A DNA stretch of 64,000 nt from PWXP01 sp040772845 (GCA_040772845.1 JAXGXG010000002.1:806001-870000); one strand, 5' to 3'. Shown: positions 18,236 through 26,886, numbered from the stretch's first letter. Program-made: numbers and translations. Notes: generated by a model not told the origin, from the sequence alone.

Positions 18236-20659
18236 TCACTCGGACGGCGCAAACAGCCTATCGATCAACTCGACCGCACGATCAACCAGCATCTGGCCGC
18301 CCTCGGGGCCGACCAAGGTGCTTTCGGGAACCGCGCCGTAGGCGCCGCCGTCAATCGACCGCTTGGTGGGCAAATAGCTGGCCTGGCCGGCAAGCTGCAC
18401 GACGAACGTCTGCGCGGCCTTGCTGCGGGCTTTGATCCTCGCGCCGTAGTCCACGTACAGTTCGAAGCGGTTGGTGGCGAACACCATATCGCCCACCCGG
18501 ATCACGTGCACCTCAACCGGCATGGTGGGTTTTGCCTTCTGCAGTTCGAAGCGGTCGAGCACGTTCGACGCTCGCCGCAGATTCCAGAAGACGTTCGTAA
18601 TGTCGTTGAACCAGCCGGGCTTCTGCTTCAGTTCCGGCTCTGCATCGAGTTTCTCGCGCATCGCCCAGTACTGCTTCAAAAGCCCCTCGAACTTCTGCCG
18701 GACCGGCTCGACGTCTGCCTCGGTCAGTTGCCGCCAGGCAATCTGCACCTGTTCCACGCGACGGGCGAACACCGGGTCGAAGTCGATCGTCTTCTCCGCC
18801 ACCGGCAGCACGGAGGCCACCGCATCGGCAATCCGCACGGCGATCATATCGCGCCGACTCAGGCCCATAAGCTGCTGCATGCGGGCTTCGGCCTTCTTGT
18901 CCACCAGGACGCTCGGCGACTGGTCACCGGCGGCGGAACACTGTGGAAGAACGAACAGGCTTTGGCCGAAGCGATTGCGCAGCTCGTTGCGCGTTTCATG
19001 CCAGAAATCGGCGGAAATACGCGAACCGGCACCCACTTGCGACGGGCAGGCCAAATTCACCACCACGCCGGTCAGTTTCCGATCGGCGTCCCAGGTATAC
19101 AGCAAGTTGACCGAGTGGTCTTCGTAGCCTTCGACGTGGCTGAAATCGGGCCGCTCGGTGCTGCCGTACATGGCCGAGCGGCCGTCTGCGTAGGCCGTCA
19201 GGCGGTTGTGGCCCACCACGGCGTGCCCGAGGCCGAAGCTCACGCCGCCGCGTCTGCGTCTGTTCCACGCCTGGCCGATGGCCTGGGCAACCCGCGTGGC
19301 GACGAACTCGGTATACTCCGAAGGCGACATCACGCCCACATCGACGCCCCAGGCCGACCAGGCTTCGGGGACGTCCAGTCCGAGTCGGCCGAGTTTCTTG
19401 CCCAACTCGGGATCGGTGTAAGTTTCAGCCGAGTTGTGGGTATGGGTCGCGCTCAGCACCACGCTATTCGGATCGATCTCGGGCAGCGACTGCTTGACAA
19501 GCTCTCGGACCCGGTCGCGCAGCGGGTTGACGATATAGAGCAAATCGCAGGAGACCAGAACGGCCATGCTTGTCGGTTTCTGATCGTGCACCGACTCGAT
19601 CACTAGCACAGCCGCCGTGATGGGATCTGCTACGTCGCCGGAGACGCGCGCCCGGGTAGAGCCGGGGACAAGTACGGGTTCGGCAGGTGTCAGATCGGCC
19701 GAGGCCCAGCCGATACGGAGCGGGCCCTCCGGCTGGTCCTCGGCGGCAGGAGCCGGCTCGAGCTTGCTGGCCGTCTTGGCATCGCCTGAAGAACCGACGG
19801 AAGCCAGTGGCATGGCCTCCGGCGACGTCACCATTGCGATATTGTCGAACCCTGCCGCCGAACCAATATTGACTGCGCTGAGCCGGACGGTACTGATGGC
19901 TTCCAATGCAGTGCCGAGAAAGCTCAAATCATTGAAGGTGGCCGCCGGCTCGGCAGGCAGCGTGCTCCCTAACTCCGGCTGTGCCGCGCCCAGATCGAAA
20001 ATGGCGACCAAGTACCTCTTGGCGTCCAGGTTGTGGTCGACGACGAATCGATACCAGTGCCCTCCGGTGACGGCGGCATCACTCGTCCGCAAAACGAGGT
20101 CGTCCTCGGTGCGGTCATAGGCGCAGAAGCGGACGGGCGTTTGCGTATCTTCCTTGGCGCCGAACCCGAAAAGGCTTGCCATGTAGTCGGCAATCGTCTC
20201 TTCTTCCGGCGCTTTGTACGAATGCAGCACGCGATCGCCCAGCGCGACGCGCGCCTGCGGGCTCGTAGCGTGCGACCACGAGGAGGGCGCCAGCAGATCG
20301 ACAGAAACTCGCAACACCCCTTGGTTCACTTCTCGGCCGATCGACTGGCACACAAAGCCGGAGTTCGAGCCCGTGGGGGAGAACTCCACATAACGGTTGC
20401 CGCTACGCTCGACAACGATCGCCGCTTTGGAGCCGTGCCGCCGGACCCAACTGTCCTGACCTGTGTCGCCGAGCCTGGCGGAAACGAGTTCGCCGGGCCG
20501 ATAGCTGCCCGTAGTCAAACCGCCGATCGGCTCAACGCTGGTACGCGCCGTGAAGTCGTTTTGATAAACAACGAGGAACCCCGGCTCAGCCAATGAGCTG
20601 GCAGGAAGGGCCGCCAGCGGCAGCAACGCCAGTGCCAAGATCAACAATCGGATTCGCAT
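18236..20659 (-). CDS. Secreted protein: N-terminal beta-sandwich domain fused to neutral ceramidase-like domain
   Basis: 807 aa from the ATG at 20659, with GAGGAG eight bases upstream and a signal peptide (MRIRLLILALALLPLAALP). Residues of about 25-300 look like a concanavalin/LamG-type beta-sandwich (FLVVYQNDFTARTSVEP, GHWYRFVVDHNLD, AAGFDNIAMV). From about residue 320 (LRIGWASADLTPAEP) the protein resembles the neutral/alkaline non-lysosomal ceramidase N-terminal domain: VSCDLLYIVNPLRDRVRE, then SATHTHNSAET with the metal-ligand histidines, and VVNLACPSQVGAG. Planctomycetes have many such proteins; true ceramide hydrolysis is unproven. Operator copy B lies 128 bp upstream. Confidence 0.8.
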   Translation of the reverse strand: MRIRLLILALALLPLAALPASSLAEPGFLVVYQNDFTARTSVEPIGGLTTGSYRPGELVSARLGDTGQDSWVRRHGSKAAIVVERSGNRYVEFSPTGSNSGFVCQSIGREVNQGVLRVSVDLLAPSSWSHATSPQARVALGDRVLHSYKAPEEETIADYMASLFGFGAKEDTQTPVRFCAYDRTEDDLVLRTSDAAVTGGHWYRFVVDHNLDAKRYLVAIFDLGAAQPELGSTLPAEPAATFNDLSFLGTALEAISTVRLSAVNIGSAAGFDNIAMVTSPEAMPLASVGSSGDAKTASKLEPAPAAEDQPEGPLRIGWASADLTPAEPVLVPGSTRARVSGDVADPITAAVLVIESVHDQKPTSMAVLVSCDLLYIVNPLRDRVRELVKQSLPEIDPNSVVLSATHTHNSAETYTDPELGKKLGRLGLDVPEAWSAWGVDVGVMSPSEYTEFVATRVAQAIGQAWNRRRRGGVSFGLGHAVVGHNRLTAYADGRSAMYGSTERPDFSHVEGYEDHSVNLLYTWDADRKLTGVVVNLACPSQVGAGSRISADFWHETRNELRNRFGQSLFVLPQCSAAGDQSPSVLVDKKAEARMQQLMGLSRRDMIAVRIADAVASVLPVAEKTIDFDPVFARRVEQVQIAWRQLTEADVEPVRQKFEGLLKQYWAMREKLDAEPELKQKPGWFNDITNVFWNLRRASNVLDRFELQKAKPTMPVEVHVIRVGDMVFATNRFELYVDYGARIKARSKAAQTFVVQLAGQASYLPTKRSIDGGAYGAVPESTLVGPEGGQMLVDRAVELIDRLFAPSE

Positions 20660-21034
20660 AACGAACACTCCTCGGTAAAGAGTTGTGTGAGTTCCAGGCT
20701 GTTGGGATTCTCCAAATTGCATAACAACCAGCAACAAGCCTGAGTGTTTCCCATTTTAGACCGGAATCGCAGGCCGTACCACCATCATTTGCGACAAAAG
20801 GACTGTTGTTTTGCGACCCTCAGGAGGCCATTCCTGCACTTCGGTTGTGTCTTTCGTTTCAACTGCTCGGCGTGGATGGATTCCAGTGCGCAGCCACGCC
20901 CTTCGTACCGAAGGGACGTGCCACCCAGTGCCGTTTCGAATCGTGAGAACACCAGCCCGTTCCTGCATCCCCATGGCGGCCGCACCCAGAACCGGAAAAG
21001 CCGAACTCCGAGGCCCTCGCATGGCAGTCTTGCG
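20660..21034. other. Intergenic region with operator copy B; no DUF1559 C-terminus recognisable
   Basis: These 375 bases separate the truncated DUF1559 gene from the ceramidase-like gene. I looked on the minus strand for the missing second half of DUF1559 in all frames and did not recognise it. The part nearest the ceramidase-like gene is its operator and promoter. Confidence 0.5.
20752..20817 (-). promoter_or_regulatory. Operator copy B and -10-like box upstream of the ceramidase-like gene
   Basis: On the minus strand GTCGCAAAACAA begins at 20817 and a GTCGCAAA half-site follows with a 22-bp period, ending at 20787. After 29 bases comes TAAAAT (20757-20752). Spacing and sequence match copies A and C. 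The gene starts at 20659, so the leader would be about 90 nt. No good -35 hexamer is visible, as expected for an activator-dependent promoter. Confidence 0.7.
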
Positions 21035-21508
21035 TCAGAGATCGGCTGGTGCAATCTCTGCGCCGGAGGTGGGATCGGAGGGGCACTGCCAGCCGGAGAT
21101 GGCCGTTTCGTACACAGGCAATAGCGCCGCCGGTTTCGCGGCCGTGGTGCCGGAGTAGAAACCCCAGTACGACTGCATGATGTCGGCCAGCGCCTGCTGC
21201 TCGATATAGGGGAACAGCCGCACGCACCAGGGCCATTCCGGCTCCGCGCCGGAGCCCGACGCGTAGCCGTGCTTGAAATACCCGTAGCCGGGCGGGAACT
21301 GCCGATGCACGTCGTGATACAGATGGACGGCCAGCGCCGTTTGCTTCAGGTTGTTCGTGCATTGCAGGCGACGCGCCGCTTCACGGGCACTCTGCACCGC
21401 CGGCAGTAAGAGCGCAACCAGGATGCCGATGATCGTAATGACCACCAGCAGCTCGACCAGAGATAAAACCGCATTTTGGATTTTGGGTTTTGGATTGCCG
21501 AAGGCCAT
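21035..21508 (-). CDS. DUF1559 pseudopilin-like protein, C-terminally truncated
   Basis: 157 aa from the ATG at 21508 (AAAGGGGA upstream). It has the type IV prepilin-like N-terminus (LVELLVVITIIGILVALLLP) and the start of DUF1559 (AREAARRLQCTNNLKQTALAVHLYHD, then FPPGYG and CPSDP). Family members usually have about 300-400 residues and end with an H-x9-DG-like motif; here a TGA stops the frame just after CPSDP. The residues before the hydrophobic core (NAVLSLVELL) lack the usual Gly-Phe cleavage pair. The first codons come from a low-complexity tract (CCAAAACCCAAAATCC), so this may be a rearranged, non-functional copy. It lies 48 bp downstream of the LamG PEP-CTERM pseudogene. Confidence 0.65.
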   Translation of the reverse strand: MAFGNPKPKIQNAVLSLVELLVVITIIGILVALLLPAVQSAREAARRLQCTNNLKQTALAVHLYHDVHRQFPPGYGYFKHGYASGSGAEPEWPWCVRLFPYIEQQALADIMQSYWGFYSGTTAAKPAALLPVYETAISGWQCPSDPTSGAEIAPADL

Positions 21509-21539
21509 GGTTAATCCCCTTTCTCGTGGAATTCGTTCC

Positions 21540-21560
21540 ATCTCAAATCTCAAATCTCAA
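21540..21560. repeat. Three tandem ATCTCAA heptamers overlapping a stop codon
   Basis: Three perfect copies of ATCTCAA occupy 21540-21560. The TGA that ends the LamG PEP-CTERM frame (21559-21557) lies inside the last copy. A related two-copy tract is at 18044-18057. Confidence 0.6.
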
Positions 21561-23293
21561 ATGCGCCGCTTCTTCCGCCCGCGGCGGACCGCCAGGCTCA
21601 ACCCGCCAAGGGCCAGCAGCAGCCATGCCGAGGGTTCGGGAACACCGGCGAGGTAGTGGCTGCGTATTTCCTCGTACGACAGCGCGCGGCCGTAAATGAC
21701 AATCTCGTCGATGTTGCCCGAAAAGCGCTGTTGCCACGGCATATCCAACCGGCCGCCGAAGGCCCATTCGCCGGTGGCAAAGGTACTCCGGGGCGCGATC
21801 GTTTCGGAGAACTCCAGCCGACCGTCCAAGTAAAGGCTCACTTCATTACCTTCGCGGACCATCGCCACGTGATACCACTCGCCGGTGGTAAGTGGGGTCT
21901 CCCCGCTTACGCTCTCACCGTCACCGTCGTACCGAGCCATGAAGAATAGGTTCGTGTACTCGCTTCCTATCCCGCCCGACCCAACGCCCCAGAAATCGCC
22001 CGTTATGTAGGGGGTGTTCGGCCCGCGATGCAGCAAGTAGTCGCCATGCGCGTCCTGGTCGATGCCCGGGCGGAACCACAACTCGGCCGTGTAGTCGTTG
22101 TGATTGGAAAGCAGACCACTGATGTCGCCGAGGTAGCTGCCTCCTCCAACGAGGGACGGCGCGACGTTATCGGCGGGCATTCCCAAAAACTCGTAAGGGC
22201 GTGGCCCAGTGTCATTGCCCGTGCCGGTGCGGGACACGTCGGCATGTACCTTATAGTTCCAGGAGTTGCCGTTGCCAGTCGAATCGTAGGCAACATTCGT
22301 GCCGGCGGTCTCTTCCAGCCGCCAGTAGCCGGCAGGCCGGTCGGCAAGAACGTTCGCCACATACGGGTATGGCGAGAAGGAGTTGACGTACAGCGACTTT
22401 GCCTCACCGGCCGAAAGCGGCCGGTCCCACACGGCCACCTCGTCCATCAGGCCGGTGAAGTTTAGAGTTGCGTTCAATTCGTAGTCGGGTCGAACGCCGA
22501 TGGCGAGCGTATTGCCAACATATTGAGAGTAGGCCGGGTCGAGTGGGTCGTATTGATAGATTTCAAGCTTGCCATCGAGATAGACGGAAACAAAGCCGCT
22601 CGACTCGCGGACCAGGGCGACATGATGCCACTCGTCCCAGGTCTGACTCAGGTCAGTAACGGTCGTCAGGGGCCGGCCGTCCTGGCCGTCGGCATTGTCC
22701 GTTGCAGCATTTGCACTGCCGCCGTCGAAACTCATGTAATACAACCTGGGAGAATCCAGGTTATAGCCCGAATAGGCCAGGGTGTCTGGCCGTTGCCAGG
22801 TGTTCGACAGATAACTCATTGTCGGGTTCGAGTCCTGACTCCTGCCATAGAAGTAATGAAGCCGATCCGCGTTCGAGCCAGCGGTCTTCACCTCACGGGC
22901 CGACTTGACCCACATTTGGACGCTGTAGCTGTCCGGAGCAATTGATGCGACCGAATTGAGGCCCGTGTACTCGATTGCATGCCCCAAGGAACCGGACGTT
23001 CCCTTGGTGAATACGACCGCATTGCCGAGGACGCCTTGGCCACCTGCCGCAGGATAAGAAGCCGTGCTGTTCTTCACGCCGATCCCGTCATTCAAGCCGG
23101 CCAGCAAGGCGGCGTCGGCGGCGGTGTCGATTGCCGTGTAATTGCTGAAGGTTGCCTCGAAACTCCAGTAGAGCACGGGATCCTTGCTGAGCACGTAAGC
23201 CGGTTACAGGGGGTTGGCAACGGCCTTGGCCGACACAGCGAGCAACGACAGAACAACAGCCGCTACGGCCGAAAGCAGCAAATGGTTTCTCAT
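21557..23293 (-). pseudogene. LamG-domain PEP-CTERM protein, interrupted by one in-frame TAA at codon 30
   Basis: From the ATG at 23293 the minus strand encodes a signal peptide (MRNHLLLSAVAAVVLSLLAV, ending AKAVANPL), then TAA at 23206-23204, and then the same frame continues (PAYVLSKDPVLYWSFE) without interruption to 21557, giving about 578 codons in all. The mature part has two LamG/concanavalin domains (about residues 60-300 and 320-540; WDEWHHVALVRE, VSVYLDGKLE, GEWYHVAMVREGNEVSLYLDGRLEF). It ends with a PEP-CTERM signal (VPEPSAWLLLALGG, then RRGRKKRR). Translation could only restart at the GTG at 23194, which would lack a signal peptide and so could not reach the exosortase. A C-to-T change in a CAA codon is the simplest origin. 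Sequencing error or readthrough are alternatives. Operator copy C is upstream. Confidence 0.8.
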
Positions 23294-23408
23294 CGCAACC
23301 CCTTTCGCAGTGGCAGAAATACGATCCTATTGCAGCCGGCTTGGCAGCCGGCACCGGTCCCATCCGGCCGAGAAATCGGCCACTCCCACAAGCCAGCATC
23401 TCCATGCC

Positions 23409-23476
23409 ATTATCTTGAGCATGGCCGACGCCCATGACCAGTACCTTTTGCGGTCAATGTTCTTTTGTTTTGCGAC
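23409..23476 (-). promoter_or_regulatory. Operator copy C and -10-like box upstream of the LamG PEP-CTERM gene
   Basis: On the minus strand GTCGCAAAACAA starts at 23476, with a second half-site CCGCAAAA at a 22-bp period ending at 23446. GATAAT (23414-23409) lies 31 bases further on. Spacing is nearly identical to copies A and B. The signal-peptide ATG is at 23293. Confidence 0.7.
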
Positions 23477-23486
23477 ATGAGCGGAC

Positions 23487-23550
23487 GTAGCCGTTCACTG
23501 GGGCGGCGGCGCAAGTCATTTTCTCCACTGCGTGCGACGGGGACGGTCCC
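23487..23550. repeat. Dispersed 64-bp repeat, copy 1
   Basis: This segment (GCCGTTCAC near its start, GGGGACGGTCCC at its end) matches 57026-57089 at roughly 80% by eye, with one small indel. The end is a palindrome (GGGACGGTCCC-like). Both copies lie in intergenic DNA next to decayed PEP-CTERM or regulator genes. Confidence 0.6.
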
Positions 23551-23748
23551 ATTTTCACGATTGTATCAGCGGCCGGCGGGACGAAACGTCCGATGTGCCG
23601 CGAAAACTGGGAGAATCCCCTGCCAACGGTTACGATCGGACTTCGATTGAGGTGGTCGTCCCGCGCCGGTGGCTCCCCCGGCCGTTGCCGCGGCAGCGGA
23701 TCTGCCGGCCCACTTTGCGGATACGAAAACGTGTGTTACGATGGGCGC

Positions 23749-26250
23749 ATGTCTGACTCGAAAAGCATAGAAATCTCGTTTCTGGGAGGGGCCAGTTCCA
23801 TCGGCGCGTCGTGCATGCTGGTGCGCGTGGCCGATGTGACGCTGTTGATCGATTGCGGGGTTCGGTATTCCGGCCCTAGCCCGCTGCCCGACCTTTCGCC
23901 ATTGGCCGGCGTGGCTCTGGATGCCATCCTGCTGACCCATGCGCACATGGACCACTGCGGCGGGCTGCCCGTGGCGGCCGAAGCCAATCCCGGCGCGCCG
24001 GTTCTTGCCACGTCGCCGACCATCGACCTGGTGAGCATCCTGCTGCGAGACTCGCTGCGACTGATGAACGCGTCGGACCGCGAAGCGGAGATGCCGCTGT
24101 ACACCGAGGCGCAAGTGGACCAACTCCTGCACTCGATGACGCCCGTCCGATACCACCAGCCGATGCGTGTGGGTGAAATCGAGATTCGCTGGCTGCCGGC
24201 GTCACACATCCTTGGCGCAGCGATGATCCTTATGACCACCCCGGCCGGCGCCGTCTTGTTTACCGGCGATTACAGCGTCTCGGCCCAGCAGACCGTGCCT
24301 GCCTTGGGACGTCCCGACTTCCATGCCGACCTGGTCGTCAGCGAATCGACCTACGGCCAGCGGTTGCACGAAGACCGGAACGTGGCTGAAGAGCGGCTTC
24401 TGGGTCAGGTGCGTGAGGTGACCGACGGCGGTGGCCGGGTCCTGATTCCGGCCTTTGCCGTGGGGCGGTCGCAGGAAGTCCTGCTCATCCTCAAGCGAGC
24501 CATGCGGAACGGCAGCCTGCCCAAGATGCCCGTGTTCGTCGATGGCATGGTTCGGGCTGTGTGCGACGTCTATCGGCGGCATGAGCCGTACGTATCGCGA
24601 CAGTTGCTCCATGAGATTCGACGCGCGCCGCACGCGTTTTACGACGATTCCATTCAGCCTGTCGTGCGCCGGGAAGACCGCAGCCGCGTGCTGCAGAGCG
24701 CCCCTTGCATTATCGTGGCATCGAGCGGAATGCTCTCCGGCGGCCCGTCGGTAGGCTACTGCCAGGAACTGGCCAAGAACGCCGCCGACGCCGTCCTGCT
24801 GACCGGTTACCAGGATGAGGAATCGCCGGGGCGGGCCCTGCTGGACCTGGCCGGATGCGAGGGTCCGAAAGAATTGCGGCTCGGACAGGCGACAGTACCC
24901 GTGGCTTGCCGGTTTGGAACCTATGGCCTTTCGGCCCATGCGGATCGTATGCAAATGATTTCGCTGATTGAGGCCACGTCGCCGCGCACCGTCGTACTTG
25001 TGCATGGCGACAACGGGGCCAAGGAGGCGATGGCGCGCAGCCTGCGATGCGACGACGTCGTCTGCGCAACCGACGGACTGACGCTCGTTCGCAGCTATCG
25101 GCCCCGAAGCGAACGAAAACGGGGCTCGCGCGACAACAGTCCCGCTGTGCCGTCTGCGGCGGAACTCGATATCGCGCGTGCTCGGCATCTGCTCGGCCCC
25201 GCAGGTACGGCGCCGCTACGCGCTGCCGCGATTGCCGAGGCGTGGTTCGGCCAGCCGGTTGACCGAACGACGGTTGACGGACTGGCCCGGGTCTTGGAGT
25301 CGGTAGGACTGGTCCGGCGCGACGATCATCGCCGCGACCGGCTATGGGTGCTGGGAGTTCACGAAACCAGGCTGTTCCCGGAAGAAGCGGAGCGCGAGGA
25401 GCAGTTGAAGAAGGCCAATCCGAAGGGCCGGCTTCTGGAGTTCTGCTCCCGCATGAGGCTCGATCCACCGGAAACGGAGTTCCAAGCCCAAGGCGCCTTT
25501 TTCGAGGCGCGCATGGCATTGGCCTATGCCGGCCGAACGCTCGACAGTGGTCCCTGCGAGGCGGCATCCAAAAAGACGGCCGAGCAGATGGCCGCAAATG
25601 CCCTGCTTGCCCTCATTTCGCAGGTTGGCGATTCGGAGGAGATCATTCGCGTGCCTGATGACGAGGTTGCCCGTCTTCATGGAACCAATCCGAAAGGTCT
25701 GCTGCTGGAGTGGTGCGTCAAGTCGAAGGTGCCTACGCCCGATTTTCAACAGGGTGCGGCGGCGGATGGCTACCGTATTCGCGCTGTACTCCGCGTGGCG
25801 GAAGACCAGGAAATCGTGACCGCCTGGTATGTCGCTCCGAAGTTGAAGACCGCCGAGCATGCAGCAGCCGACGCCGTTATGAACCAGTTGCCCAAGCAGG
25901 CGGCCGCCTCGTTCGCCTCGACGGATTTCGCATCGCCCGGCGTGAAGGCCTCCGCGACCGTTCCCATGGACACGCCCGATGCCTCCGCGGCGCCCACCGG
26001 CCGCAATCCCGTGAGCGCCTTGAACGAGCTACGGCAAGCAGGAGTGCTCGATTCCGTTGGTTACGAGTTGCTGGAGCAGGCGGGCCCCAGTCATCAGCCG
26101 ACCTTCGTCATGGTTGCCTGGGCCAAATTGCCCGACGGCCGGAGCTTGCAATCCGAGCCTGCCTGTGCCCCCGCGAAGAAGGCCGCGCAGGCCGCTTCGG
26201 CCAATTCCCTTCTGACCCAACTGTCCGCCGAGGGAATCACTCGCTGGTAA
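23749..26250 (+). CDS. Beta-CASP metallo-beta-lactamase ribonuclease-like protein with three C-terminal dsRNA-binding domains
   Basis: 834 aa. The N-terminal ~460 residues are an MBL-fold beta-CASP RNA-processing enzyme: SFLGGASSIGASCMLV, metal motif H64-A-H-M-D68-H69, FTGDYS, the beta-CASP segment RVLIPAFAVGRSQEVL, SSGMLSGGPS, and the C-terminal FGTYGLSAHADR and LVHGD motifs. Residues of about 470-545 form a small, possibly winged-helix linker. Then come three dsRBD units: about 555-622 (NPKGRLLEFCSRM, then SKKTAEQMAANALL), 646-715 (NPKGLLLEWCVKS, then KTAEHAAADAV) and 753-828 (NPVSALNELRQAG, GYELLEQAGPSHQPTF, then KKAAQAASANSLL). The enzyme should cleave RNA in the cytoplasm, perhaps structured RNA. 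The start at 23749 was chosen because homology begins there. Confidence 0.9.
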   Translation: MSDSKSIEISFLGGASSIGASCMLVRVADVTLLIDCGVRYSGPSPLPDLSPLAGVALDAILLTHAHMDHCGGLPVAAEANPGAPVLATSPTIDLVSILLRDSLRLMNASDREAEMPLYTEAQVDQLLHSMTPVRYHQPMRVGEIEIRWLPASHILGAAMILMTTPAGAVLFTGDYSVSAQQTVPALGRPDFHADLVVSESTYGQRLHEDRNVAEERLLGQVREVTDGGGRVLIPAFAVGRSQEVLLILKRAMRNGSLPKMPVFVDGMVRAVCDVYRRHEPYVSRQLLHEIRRAPHAFYDDSIQPVVRREDRSRVLQSAPCIIVASSGMLSGGPSVGYCQELAKNAADAVLLTGYQDEESPGRALLDLAGCEGPKELRLGQATVPVACRFGTYGLSAHADRMQMISLIEATSPRTVVLVHGDNGAKEAMARSLRCDDVVCATDGLTLVRSYRPRSERKRGSRDNSPAVPSAAELDIARARHLLGPAGTAPLRAAAIAEAWFGQPVDRTTVDGLARVLESVGLVRRDDHRRDRLWVLGVHETRLFPEEAEREEQLKKANPKGRLLEFCSRMRLDPPETEFQAQGAFFEARMALAYAGRTLDSGPCEAASKKTAEQMAANALLALISQVGDSEEIIRVPDDEVARLHGTNPKGLLLEWCVKSKVPTPDFQQGAAADGYRIRAVLRVAEDQEIVTAWYVAPKLKTAEHAAADAVMNQLPKQAAASFASTDFASPGVKASATVPMDTPDASAAPTGRNPVSALNELRQAGVLDSVGYELLEQAGPSHQPTFVMVAWAKLPDGRSLQSEPACAPAKKAAQAASANSLLTQLSAEGITRW

Positions 26251-26460
26251 CCCCGTTCGTTCTGCACAAGCTTCAGCCCGCTGGGCGCCAGCCGAAGGAA
26301 AGCACAACCACTTAATACCCTGGCCAACACGGGGACATGCCATGCACGCCCCGCTGATGCAGCGACGTATCGGGTGCACCCTTGGGCAATTCTGCAATGC
26401 CTGCCGCCACCGGGGTCAGGGCGATGCACGCACACGAAACAGAAGAGCCACGGTTATGGC

Positions 26461-26886
26461 TCAGTCTGCGTTGAAGGAGCCGAGGTCGATCATCAGGGTG
26501 TCCTCGCGTTGGAGGACTGGCAAGGGGCGAATCGGTTCGGATGCCGTACCCGATTGGCGGTTTCCCTGGTAGTCGAAGACGGACTGTCCAACACTGCAGC
26601 ATTGGACGCAGTTCCGACCGGGCAGCGGATCCAGTCGGCGATGCCCGACGTGCGTACAGCGATTTGGAAAGGCATGGAATTGCCCGTCCTCGCCCCGGAA
26701 GACGAGCAACCGGACGGGAAGCGATTTTCCTTCCAAGCGAATGGCCCCATTGGGCTGGCGCAGCTCGACGCTGCGCGAGAGATCGATCTCCACGTTGCCG
26801 TCTACCACTCGCCAGCAAGCGGTATCGGTGGGCGGCTGTGTTCGGCAGATGCCGAAAATGCGGCGGAAGAAGTCGGCGATGGACAT
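26461..26886 (-). CDS. Rieske-type [2Fe-2S] protein with a noncanonical second ligand motif
   Basis: 141 aa from the ATG at 26886 (GAGG eight bases upstream). The fold pattern is that of small Rieske ferredoxins: VRLLVFRGEDGQFHAFPNR, first ligand motif C-T-H followed by VGHRRLDPLPG, and the second motif CCSVGQSVFDYQGN. In classical proteins the second motif is C-P-x-H-G; here the position expected to hold His holds Gly or Val depending on alignment. It may bind the cluster with altered ligands or not at all. It follows the uxaA pair on the same strand (116-bp gap), so it might serve as an electron carrier for that pathway. Role otherwise unknown. Confidence 0.7.
   Translation of the reverse strand: MSIADFFRRIFGICRTQPPTDTACWRVVDGNVEIDLSRSVELRQPNGAIRLEGKSLPVRLLVFRGEDGQFHAFPNRCTHVGHRRLDPLPGRNCVQCCSVGQSVFDYQGNRQSGTASEPIRPLPVLQREDTLMIDLGSFNAD

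Larger units (their letters stand above)
23294..23748. other. Intergenic region with operator copy C and a dispersed repeat
   Basis: No gene is seen. The left half carries operator copy C for the minus-strand LamG gene. A 64-bp segment at 23487-23550 recurs at 57026-57089. The rest should contain the promoter of the plus-strand beta-CASP gene at 23749, which I could not define. Confidence 0.55.

Noticed and set aside
16615..18435. 606-codon plus-strand ORF
   Set aside because: Mirrors the Gfo/Idh/MocA gene on the minus strand, which has Tat signal, Rossmann and EKP motifs.
18188..19606. 472-codon plus-strand ORF
   Set aside because: Antisense to the ceramidase-like gene; low-information translation.
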